Shown one piece after another: positions 1-7,408 of a DNA stretch of 64,000 nt (position 1 is the first letter of the stretch; each line of letters begins with the position of its first letter). Both the position numbers and the translations under genes were made by a program. Location of the stretch: the NCBI RefSeq assembly GCF_041321145.1, contig NZ_JBGGWA010000002.1, positions 687,285 to 751,284 on the forward strand, given 5' to 3'. Below the pieces are notes generated by a model, which was not told the origin of the DNA, made no database searches, and saw only the letters and a program-made list of their open reading frames with translations. The DNA comes from Paraburkholderia sp041321145 (GTDB lineage Bacteria; Pseudomonadota; Gammaproteobacteria; Burkholderiales; Burkholderiaceae).

Positions 1-4
1 GGGC

Positions 5-1084
5 ATGAATTTGATTAATACCGCTCTAGCCAATCCAATCGGGTTCAAAGATCTTGAACGCCCGTGCGGCATCGATCTGGAATACGACGCCGCGTTCATA
101 GCATTGCAGCAAGCGGCAATCGGTAGTCGCGAACAGCAATTTGGCGAGGCCGTGATACCCGCGGTCACCCCGGACTGGCCACACGTCGCCGCATTGGCGC
201 TCGAACTGCTGGCACGCAGCATCGACTTGCGAATCATCGCGCTGCTGGCGCTTGCCTGGACGGAAATGGACGGCCTCGCCGGCTATGCGAAGGGCCTCAC
301 ATTAGCTGCCGACGTACTCGATCAGCACTGGGAGCACGCCCATCCACAACTCGAGGTCGGCGGCGAATTCGATCCCCTGCCACGGCTCAATGCGATTGCG
401 GCGCTAACTGACAGGCAGGCGCTTGGCCGCAGCGCTCGCAGTGCCGCGCTGCTGCACTGGCGGCTCGGCCCGCTATCCTTGCGCGATGCCGCCGCGATTC
501 TGGAAGGCAGCCTGCCAGCCGTCGCGAGCGACGTCCCGGCAACGGGCGCCAGTCTGCAAGCGGAACTGCGCGCGGCGCTCAGCGCCGCGCGCGAGGACGC
601 CATGGTCGTTCATCAACTGCTCGTTGCAATCGAGCGCATCGACCAGCAGATCTCCGTGCACCTCGACGCCTCGTGGGTCCCCGACCCAAGCGCAGTGAAG
701 AGCCCGCTAAGTGTTGTGTATCAGGCGATCAGTGAGCCGGCGCTAGCGCGCGTCGCGTCAGCGGCGCGCGGTCCTGAATCGTCATCGCCGCAAATGATGG
801 AGCCGAGCGCATCGGTCAAACGGGGCGCCGACCGTCATGAAGTCTCTGCCACGTCCCTGTCGATAAGGTCGCGCGAAGACGTCGTGCTAGCGCTTGAAAA
901 AGCGTGCGCCTATCTGGAACGCGCAGAGCCGGGCCATCCCGCGCCCTTTTTGCTCCGCCGCGTCCAACGGCTGATGCATATGAATTTCTACGAAATCGTG
1001 CGCGACATGGCGCCCACCGCATTGCCGCAGATCGATGTTCTGGCCGGCCACGCGGAGCAGCTATCAGGTATCGCGAACAACTAA
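5..1084 (+). CDS. tssA: T6SS protein TssA (ImpA N-terminal family)
   Basis: The 359-residue protein matches the TssA/ImpA family, which organises the baseplate and the growing sheath of the type VI secretion system in the cytoplasm. The N-terminal ImpA-type domain covers roughly residues 12-140, including the stretch ERPCGIDLEYDAAF and a Trp-rich helical part near residues 85-115. The C-terminal half is helical and more variable. tssB follows after 48 bp, which fits an operon. The ATG lies four bases from the window edge, so an upstream start cannot be excluded, but the length is normal for the family. The assignment is supported strongly by the gene order that follows. Confidence 0.85.
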   Translation: MNLINTALANPIGFKDLERPCGIDLEYDAAFIALQQAAIGSREQQFGEAVIPAVTPDWPHVAALALELLARSIDLRIIALLALAWTEMDGLAGYAKGLTLAADVLDQHWEHAHPQLEVGGEFDPLPRLNAIAALTDRQALGRSARSAALLHWRLGPLSLRDAAAILEGSLPAVASDVPATGASLQAELRAALSAAREDAMVVHQLLVAIERIDQQISVHLDASWVPDPSAVKSPLSVVYQAISEPALARVASAARGPESSSPQMMEPSASVKRGADRHEVSATSLSIRSREDVVLALEKACAYLERAEPGHPAPFLLRRVQRLMHMNFYEIVRDMAPTALPQIDVLAGHAEQLSGIANN

Positions 1085-1132
1085 GCCGGACTGCGGTATC
1101 CAACATCCCGCGATAAACAATGGAGTGTCAGA

Positions 1133-1699
1133 TTGGTCAATTCGAAGGCATCGAAAGCAAAGGCAACCGGACAGAAGTTCATTGCCCGCAACCGCGCACC
1201 CCGCGTACAGATCGAGTACGACGTCGAAATCTACGGTAGCGAGCGCAAGGTCGAGATCCCGTTCGTGATGGGTGTCGTTGCCGATCTCGCAGGCAAGTCC
1301 ACCAAGCCCCAGCCGGACTTCGAAGCACGCAAATTCCTGGAATTCGACATCGACAATTTCGACGACCGGCTCAAATCGATCCAGCCGCGCGTCGCGCTTA
1401 ACGTGCCGAACGACATCTCCGGGGAAGGCATGCTGGCGGTCGATCTCACCTTCGAACGCATGGACGACTTCTCGCCTGCCAGCATCGCGAGACAAGTGCC
1501 GGCCCTCGATCAGTTGCTGCAAGCGCGTTCGCAGTTGTCGAACCTGCTCTCCTATATGGACGGCAAAAACGGCGCCGAAGAATTGATTACCCGGGCGTTG
1601 AAGGATCCAGCGCTTCTCAAAACCCTCGCTGGTCCACCCAAGGCCCTCGGGGCGCAAAGCGCCGATACCGCCGCAGACGAAACATCCAACACGCAGTAA
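1133..1699 (+). CDS. tssB: T6SS sheath small subunit TssB (VipA)
   Basis: TssB pairs with TssC to form the contractile cytoplasmic sheath. The 188-residue protein carries the family signature GQKFIARNRAPRVQIEYDVE near its N-terminus, followed by IPFVMGVVADLAGKS. The start is taken as TTG at 1133, because GGAG at 1122-1125 is well spaced and no in-frame ATG or GTG lies just upstream; the nearby ATG at 1120 is out of frame. It sits between tssA and tssC, the standard order. The C-terminal tail (about residues 165-188) is polar and likely flexible. Confidence 0.95.
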   Translation: MVNSKASKAKATGQKFIARNRAPRVQIEYDVEIYGSERKVEIPFVMGVVADLAGKSTKPQPDFEARKFLEFDIDNFDDRLKSIQPRVALNVPNDISGEGMLAVDLTFERMDDFSPASIARQVPALDQLLQARSQLSNLLSYMDGKNGAEELITRALKDPALLKTLAGPPKALGAQSADTAADETSNTQ

Positions 1700-1747
1700 T
1701 TCCGCCGGCGCGAATGCCGTTCATCGAGAAACGTTCCCAAGACCGTT

Positions 1748-3256
1748 ATGAACTACGCAGAATCCATCGAGCAGCAATCAACCCGCATGCCGTTGTCCGC
1801 TGAAAATTTTTCGGCGGTGTTGATGAAACAATTCAATCCGCGCACCGAGCAAACCCAGGAAGCCATTGATGGCGCGGTCAGAACGCTCGCCTTGCAGGCA
1901 CTGGAAAACGCGGTGGTCATCTCCAACGACGCCTACCAGACCATACAGACCATCATCGCCGAAATCGATCGCAAGCTGTCGCAGCAGATCAATACGATCA
2001 TCCATGCCGAAGACTTCCAGCAACTCGAATCATCATGGCGCGGGCTGCACTACCTGGTAAACAACACCGAGACAGACGAGCTGCTGAAGATCCGCTGCAT
2101 GCCGATCACGAAGACGGAACTGAGCCGCATGCTCAAGCGCTATAAAGGGGTCGCGTGGGATCAAAGTCCGCTCTTCAAGAAAGTCTACGAAGAAGAATAC
2201 GGTCAGTTCGGCGGAGAACCGCTCGGCTGCCTGGTCGGCGACTACTATTTCGATCACAGTCCGCCCGATGTCGAAACGCTCGGCGAAATGGCGAAGATCG
2301 CCGCCGCCGCGCACTGCCCGTTTATCACCGGTGCATCGCCGGCGGTCATGCAAATGGAGTCGTGGCAAGAACTGTCGAACCCGCGCGATCTCACCAAAAT
2401 CTTTCAGAACAGCGAATACGCTGCATGGCGCCATCTGCGCGCGTCAGACGACTCCCGCTACCTGGGCCTTGCCATGCCGCGCTTTCTCGCTCGCCTGCCG
2501 TATAGCGTCCGCGCCAACCCGGTTGATGCCTTCAACTTCGAGGAAGACACCGACGGCGCCAACCACCAGCGCTACGCGTGGATCAACTCCGCGTATGCGA
2601 TGGCGACCAATATCAACCGCTCGTTCAAACACTACGGCTGGTGCACGTCGATTCGCGGCGTCGAATCAGGCGGCGCGGTGCAGGATCTCCCCACCCATTC
2701 GTTTCCGACCGACGACGGCGGCATCGACATGAAATGCCCGACCGAAATTGCGATCAGCGATCGGCGTGAGGCAGAACTGGCAAAAAACGGCTTCATGCCG
2801 TTCGTGCACCGCAAGAACTCCAATTTCGCCGCTTTCATTGGCGCGCAGTCGTTGCAAAAGCCCGCCGAATACCACGACTCAACCGCTACAGACAACGCCA
2901 AACTGGCTGCGCGCCTGCCCTATCTGTTCGCGTGTTGCCGCTTCGCGCACTACCTCAAGTGCATCGTGCGCGACAAAGTCGGCTCGTTCAAGGAGCGCGG
3001 CGAAATGGAATCGTGGCTGAACCACTGGATCATGAATTACGTCGACGGCGACCCTGTCAACTCCTCGCAGGACACTAAATCGAGAAAGCCACTGGCGGCC
3101 GCGCACGTGGTGGTGGAGGATGCCGAAGACAATCCTGGCTATTACAGCGCGAAGTTTTTTTTGCGCCCACATTATCAATTAGAAGGGCTAACCGTCTCAT
3201 TGAGACTGGTTTCGAAGCTGCCGGCGCTGAAGGACGGCGCCGCGTCAGCACAGTAG
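1748..3256 (+). CDS. tssC: T6SS sheath large subunit TssC (VipB)
   Basis: TssC is the main subunit of the T6SS contractile sheath and assembles with TssB around the Hcp tube. The 502 residues match the usual length of about 490-500. Family hallmarks are visible: the ESSWRGLHYLV segment near residue 95, the GDYYFDHSPPDVE segment near residue 165, and the C-terminal EDAEDNPGYYSAKFFLRPHY followed by QLEGLTVSLRLVSKLP. The ATG at 1748 lies 48 bp after tssB. hcp follows after 44 bp. There is no sign of disruption. Confidence 0.97.
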   Translation: MNYAESIEQQSTRMPLSAENFSAVLMKQFNPRTEQTQEAIDGAVRTLALQALENAVVISNDAYQTIQTIIAEIDRKLSQQINTIIHAEDFQQLESSWRGLHYLVNNTETDELLKIRCMPITKTELSRMLKRYKGVAWDQSPLFKKVYEEEYGQFGGEPLGCLVGDYYFDHSPPDVETLGEMAKIAAAAHCPFITGASPAVMQMESWQELSNPRDLTKIFQNSEYAAWRHLRASDDSRYLGLAMPRFLARLPYSVRANPVDAFNFEEDTDGANHQRYAWINSAYAMATNINRSFKHYGWCTSIRGVESGGAVQDLPTHSFPTDDGGIDMKCPTEIAISDRREAELAKNGFMPFVHRKNSNFAAFIGAQSLQKPAEYHDSTATDNAKLAARLPYLFACCRFAHYLKCIVRDKVGSFKERGEMESWLNHWIMNYVDGDPVNSSQDTKSRKPLAAAHVVVEDAEDNPGYYSAKFFLRPHYQLEGLTVSLRLVSKLPALKDGAASAQ

Positions 3257-3300
3257 TTCTTTTGTCATCACCATCGCCCCAACCAACAGGAGCTTAAAAA

Positions 3301-3783
3301 ATGTCAGTAGATATGTACATGCGAGTAGATGGCGTCACCGGTGAATCCAAGGACGCTAACCATAAAGGATGGATCGACATCCAGTCCTACTCGTGGGGCG
3401 CGGCGCAGCCTGGCAGCATGGCGACCGGCAGTGGCGGCGGCATTGGCAAAGTCAGTTTCAACGATCTGCTGATCGAAACCTTCATGGACAAGGCGGCGCC
3501 GGCGATCCTCAAGTTTTGCGCCAACGGCAAGCATTTGTCGAAGGTGGAAATCTCCGTGTGCAAGGCAGGGGGCTCACAAGTCGAATATCTGCGGATCACA
3601 CTGTCGGAAGTCCTCGTGACGTCTGTTCAACAGGGCGCGGCGAAAGCTTCCGAGGCAGTCAAAGTCACCTACGCTTTCCAGGCCGCCAAGGTGAGGAAGC
3701 AGTACTGGGAGCAGACCGACCAGGGCACGCGCGGCGGCGAAAGCGTGCTCGCCTGGGACATCAAGGAAAACCGCGAAGTTTAG
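3301..3783 (+). CDS. hcp: T6SS inner tube protein Hcp (TssD)
   Basis: Hcp forms the hexameric rings of the tube that is propelled out of the cell, and is itself secreted. The 160-residue protein has the expected start MSVDMYMRVDGVTGESKD, the DIQSYSWGAAQPG motif and the C-terminal AWDIKENREV. There is no C-terminal extension, so it is a plain structural Hcp and not an effector-fused form. A strong ribosome binding site, AGGAG at 3289-3293, precedes the ATG. A long stable hairpin at 3829-3865 follows the gene and probably lets hcp be expressed more strongly than the genes after it. Confidence 0.97.
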   Translation: MSVDMYMRVDGVTGESKDANHKGWIDIQSYSWGAAQPGSMATGSGGGIGKVSFNDLLIETFMDKAAPAILKFCANGKHLSKVEISVCKAGGSQVEYLRITLSEVLVTSVQQGAAKASEAVKVTYAFQAAKVRKQYWEQTDQGTRGGESVLAWDIKENREV

Positions 3784-3828
3784 GCGTCCGTTCACCCTGC
3801 CCATTCGCCCCGCTTCACGCTTGACCGA

Positions 3829-3865
3829 GCCGTGCGGGCATGGCACCTGCCATCGCCCGCACGGC
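3829..3865 (+). terminator. Long hairpin between hcp and tssE (attenuator or mRNA stabiliser)
   Basis: An 11-bp perfect outer stem (GCCGTGCGGGC at 3829-3839 with GCCCGCACGGC at 3855-3865) is extended by an inner 6-bp stem (ATGGCA with TGCCAT), with one unpaired C at 3854. There is no T-run after it, so full Rho-independent termination is unlikely. Its place directly after hcp suggests partial termination or protection of the hcp transcript from 3' decay. It also argues against the GTG at 3832 as a tssE start, since that codon lies inside the stem. Confidence 0.6.
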
Positions 3866-3885
3866 CCGAAGCCCACGAGAGTCCT

Positions 3886-4434
3886 GTGAGAGAGTCACCT
3901 TCCTTGCGTTCACAACGAGATCCGGCGACGGCACGCCGCGATTCGCGATTCGACGTCCAGCCCTGTCTGCTTGATCGCCTGATCACGCATCGCTCGCAAA
4001 CCGGAGTGGCGTCCGGCGGCCCGTTCGCTCTGTCGCGCGCACTGTTACGCGAAGCGGTTCTGCGCGATCTGAACTGGCTTCTGAACAGCACCAACCTCGA
4101 AGCCACCGACAACCTCGATGCCTATCCGCACGTGCGGCGCTCCGTCGTGAATTTTGGCTTGGGCCCGTTAGCCGGAGCGCGATTGTCGGCGCTCGACAGG
4201 ACCGGCATCGAAAGTGCGATTCGCGAGGCGATTGTCCAGTTCGAGCCGCGCTTCCTTGCCGGGAGCGTCGAAGTACGCTGCGCCGCCGAGCCGGCCACAC
4301 TACAGCGCAACACGCTGTCGATCGAGGTCAGCGGGCAATTGTGGTCAAGCGAAGCGCCGCAGATGTTTCTCATCCATTCGGAAATCGACCTCGAAAGCGG
4401 TCATATCGCGCTGCGCTCGCACGGAAACGAGTGA
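3886..4434 (+). CDS. tssE: T6SS baseplate protein TssE (gp25-like)
   Basis: TssE is the gp25-like component of the T6SS baseplate wedge. The core runs through LLREAVLRDLNWLLNSTNLE, then YPHVRRSVVNFGLGPLAG and a basic C-terminal strand region, as in the GPW/gp25 family. The start chosen is GTG at 3886 (182 residues), with GAGAG just upstream. An in-frame GTG at 3832 would add 18 residues but lies inside the hairpin after hcp. The stop codon TGA at 4432-4434 overlaps the tssF ATG by one base, which suggests translational coupling. Confidence 0.88.
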   Translation: MRESPSLRSQRDPATARRDSRFDVQPCLLDRLITHRSQTGVASGGPFALSRALLREAVLRDLNWLLNSTNLEATDNLDAYPHVRRSVVNFGLGPLAGARLSALDRTGIESAIREAIVQFEPRFLAGSVEVRCAAEPATLQRNTLSIEVSGQLWSSEAPQMFLIHSEIDLESGHIALRSHGNE

Positions 4435-6305
4435 TGGACCCTCGACTGCTCGACTACTACAACCGCGAACTCGCCTACCTGCGAGAGCTGGGTGCCGAAT
4501 TCGCCGAAGCTTTTCCGAAGACAGCAGGCCACCTCGGCATGCACGGCGCTGAAGTCAGCGATCCCTATGTAGAGCGGCTTCTCGAAGGCTTCAGTTTTCT
4601 CACCGCGCGCATTCAGCTGAAGATGGATGCCGAGTTCCCGCGCTTTTCGCAGCGGTTGCTGGACGTCGTCTACCCGAACTATCTGGCGCCTCTGCCGTCC
4701 ATGGCGATCGTCGCCGTGCAGCCCAACCTGCGCGAAGGCTGCCTGAACGACGGCTATACCTTGCCGGCCGGCTCACCCCTGCGCGCCGGTCTCACCCAAG
4801 GCGAGCAGACCGCGTGCGAGTTCCGCACGGCTCACGCGGTCACGCTATGGCCACTGCGCCTCACCGAGGCGAAGATGAGCGGCGATCCGGGCGATCTGCC
4901 GCTATCCCGGCTTAACGTTCACGGCGCCGTGCGTGGCGCGTTGCGCCTGCGGCTGGAAGTCTGCGGCGCGGCTGACCTGAACGCACTGCCGTTGGACGAA
5001 TTGACGTTTTTCCTGAGCGGCGCCGAACACCAGGCGCTACAACTGCTGGAACGGCTGCTGGCGCATAGCGTCGGCGTAGTGTGCCATTCCGTATCGAGCG
5101 CCGAGCGCCACTGCACATTGCTGGAGGACGGCGCCATCCGCCACGAGGGTTTCGAGGCGGCGCAGGCGTTGCTGCCCTCCGGTATGCGTTCGTTCAACGG
5201 CTACCGCCTGTTGCACGAGTATTTCGCCTTCCCGGCGCGCTTTCTGTTTTTCAGCATCAGACATCTGCGGCGCGCGTTAAGCAAGATCGAAGGCAATGCT
5301 TTCGAGTTGACTATCCTGCTCGACACAGCGGTATCCGACCTCGAACGTTCAGTCGATGTCCGTAGCCTTGCGCTCTTCTGTACGCCGGCTATCAATCTGT
5401 TTCCGAAGCGCGCGGACCGCATCGCGTTGTCCACGCAACGCCATGAGCATCATCTGGTCGTGGACCGCACGCGCCCGCTCGACTACGAGGTCCATAGCGT
5501 TGAAAGCGTCACAGGCCATCTGCAGCACGATGGCAGGCCTTGCGAGTTTCGTCCCTTCTACGGCACGGTATCCGACGACCTCGAGAGTCACGGCCGCTAC
5601 TTCTCCGTGCGCCGCGAGCCACGGCTCGTCAGCGCCTCGCGCCGACGCAGCGGCCCGGCTGCTGGCTACAGCGGCAGTGAGGTGTTTCTGGCGCTCGTCG
5701 ACCAGCACGAAGCGCCCTACTCCGACGATCTGCGTCTTCTCTCGGTGGAGGCGCTCTGTACCAATCGGGATCTCGCGGCGCTGATTCCGCTCGACGGTGT
5801 CAGCGATTTCAGTTTGCGAATCTCCGCACCGGTGACTGCCATCAAGGTGCTCCGCGGACCCACGCCACCGCGTCCCGCCCTCGGCGATAGCGAAATCACA
5901 TGGCGGCTGATCAGCCACCTCGGTCTGAACTATCAAACGCTCACCGATCTGGACGGCAGCCAGGGCGCGCAAGCTCTGCGCGAGTTACTCGAACTCTACG
6001 CCGGCGCGGCCCAGGCCGATCTGCTGCCGCAGATCCAGGGCATTCGCAGCGTGCGGGTCGAATCCGTTTGCCGTCATTTGCCGCGCCCGGGTCCGCTCAT
6101 GTTCGGCCGCGGCGTCTCGATTTCGCTGCTGCTCGACGAACTGGCGTTTGCAGGCGCCAGCACGTATCTGTTCGGCGCCGTACTGGAGCAGTTCTTCGCG
6201 CGCCATGTCTCGCTGAACAGCTTCACCGAACTCGTCGTCGCGACGCTGCAACGCGGCCCTATCAGACGATGGGCGCCGCGCATCGGCTGCCGCCCCTCCG
6301 CATGA
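4434..6305 (+). CDS. tssF: T6SS baseplate protein TssF
   Basis: TssF is a wedge protein of the T6SS baseplate that works with TssG, TssE and TssK. Starting at the ATG that overlaps the tssE stop, it has 623 residues, the usual size. The N-terminus MDPRLLDYYNRELAYLRELG is highly characteristic, followed by AEFAEAFPKTAGHLGM and the segment FPRFSQRLLDVVYPNYLAP. The reading frame stays open for 31 codons further upstream, but that extension overlaps tssE in another frame and is not part of the family. Its stop overlaps the tssG start by four bases. Confidence 0.96.
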   Translation: MDPRLLDYYNRELAYLRELGAEFAEAFPKTAGHLGMHGAEVSDPYVERLLEGFSFLTARIQLKMDAEFPRFSQRLLDVVYPNYLAPLPSMAIVAVQPNLREGCLNDGYTLPAGSPLRAGLTQGEQTACEFRTAHAVTLWPLRLTEAKMSGDPGDLPLSRLNVHGAVRGALRLRLEVCGAADLNALPLDELTFFLSGAEHQALQLLERLLAHSVGVVCHSVSSAERHCTLLEDGAIRHEGFEAAQALLPSGMRSFNGYRLLHEYFAFPARFLFFSIRHLRRALSKIEGNAFELTILLDTAVSDLERSVDVRSLALFCTPAINLFPKRADRIALSTQRHEHHLVVDRTRPLDYEVHSVESVTGHLQHDGRPCEFRPFYGTVSDDLESHGRYFSVRREPRLVSASRRRSGPAAGYSGSEVFLALVDQHEAPYSDDLRLLSVEALCTNRDLAALIPLDGVSDFSLRISAPVTAIKVLRGPTPPRPALGDSEITWRLISHLGLNYQTLTDLDGSQGAQALRELLELYAGAAQADLLPQIQGIRSVRVESVCRHLPRPGPLMFGRGVSISLLLDELAFAGASTYLFGAVLEQFFARHVSLNSFTELVVATLQRGPIRRWAPRIGCRPSA

Positions 6306-7351
6306 ACCGCCCTCGCATGCCCTCGCTACAGCGCTTCTGGCAGCAGGTCGCCCATGCGCCGCACGCCTACGACCTTTACACGCTGCTGCGCTGGGTCGAC
6401 GCCCGCGCCGGTGCGCCGGTGCGCCTGGGTCGCGCAGCGCATCCTGGCGAGGAGCCGCTACGGATCGGTCAGCAACCGTCACTCGCCTTCGCGCCCGCGA
6501 CGCTGGCGTCGGCCACCCCGGCTCATGAAGGCGCGCTGCCGCGGGTGTCGATCTATAGCTTCGGCCTGTTCGGTCCCAATGGTCCGTTGCCTCTGCATCT
6601 GACCGAATATGCCCGCGACCGCGCACGCAATCACGACGATCCTGTCCTGAGCGCGTTTGCCGACCTGTTCCATCACCGGCTGATTTTGCTGTTCTACCGG
6701 GCGTGGGCCGACGCCCAGCCCACCGTCAGTCTCGACCACGGGCGTGCAGCGCGCTTTGACGCTTATCTCGCCAGCCTGATCCACCAAGGCCTGCCATCGC
6801 AGCTTCAGCGCGATGAGATCCCCGCGCATGCCCGATATTTCATGGCGGGGCATCTGGTGCGGCAGACGCGTAATCCGGAAGGCCTGCAACAGATTCTGCG
6901 CGCATACCTGGGGGTGCCGGTGGAGGTCGTCGAACTGGTTGCGCACTGGCTGCCGGTGGAGCCGGGGCAACGCACCACGCTGCGCGCAAGGTCGCCTACC
7001 CGCACGCTCGGCGGCGGCGCGATGCTCGGCATCGCTGTACGCGACGTGCAGTCGAAGTTCGAGTTGCGGCTGGGACCGTTATCGCGAGAACAATATCGCG
7101 ACCTGTTGCCCGGAACGCGCCGCGCGCGCCAGGTGGCGCAATGGGTGCACCACTACATCGGCCTCGAATGGGCGTGGGATATGCGGCTGATTCTGGCCGC
7201 TGACCAGGTCATCGGCCATACGCTGGGCCCCGGCCAGCCACTAGGTTGGGGGAGTTGGCTCGGCACGCGCGCAAGCGCCGCCGATGCCGATGCCGACGAC
7301 CTCGTGTATCCGCCCGAGGCCTACACGCAGCGCCCAAGCTGCCCCGCCTGA
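6302..7351 (+). CDS. tssG: T6SS baseplate protein TssG
   Basis: TssG is the second core wedge protein of the T6SS baseplate and forms a complex with two TssF copies. From the ATG at 6302 (four-base overlap with the tssF stop) the product is 349 residues. Family segments seen are the YDLYTLLRWVDAR region near residue 25, the FGLFGPNGPLPLHLTEYARD stretch near residue 85, and GWGSWLG near the C-terminus. The open frame extends well upstream inside tssF but that part is Arg-rich shadow sequence. vgrG begins 57 bp downstream. Confidence 0.95.
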   Translation: MNRPRMPSLQRFWQQVAHAPHAYDLYTLLRWVDARAGAPVRLGRAAHPGEEPLRIGQQPSLAFAPATLASATPAHEGALPRVSIYSFGLFGPNGPLPLHLTEYARDRARNHDDPVLSAFADLFHHRLILLFYRAWADAQPTVSLDHGRAARFDAYLASLIHQGLPSQLQRDEIPAHARYFMAGHLVRQTRNPEGLQQILRAYLGVPVEVVELVAHWLPVEPGQRTTLRARSPTRTLGGGAMLGIAVRDVQSKFELRLGPLSREQYRDLLPGTRRARQVAQWVHHYIGLEWAWDMRLILAADQVIGHTLGPGQPLGWGSWLGTRASAADADADDLVYPPEAYTQRPSCPA

Positions 7352-7408
7352 GCACCAGCCGCACTTGCTCTCGCCAAACCCGTTCGCGTCCCATCTACGC
7401 CTCTCGTC

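Noticed and set aside
3832..3885. GTG at 3832 as start of tssE
   Set aside because: The codon lies in the stem of the long hairpin and the extra residues are not typical of the family.
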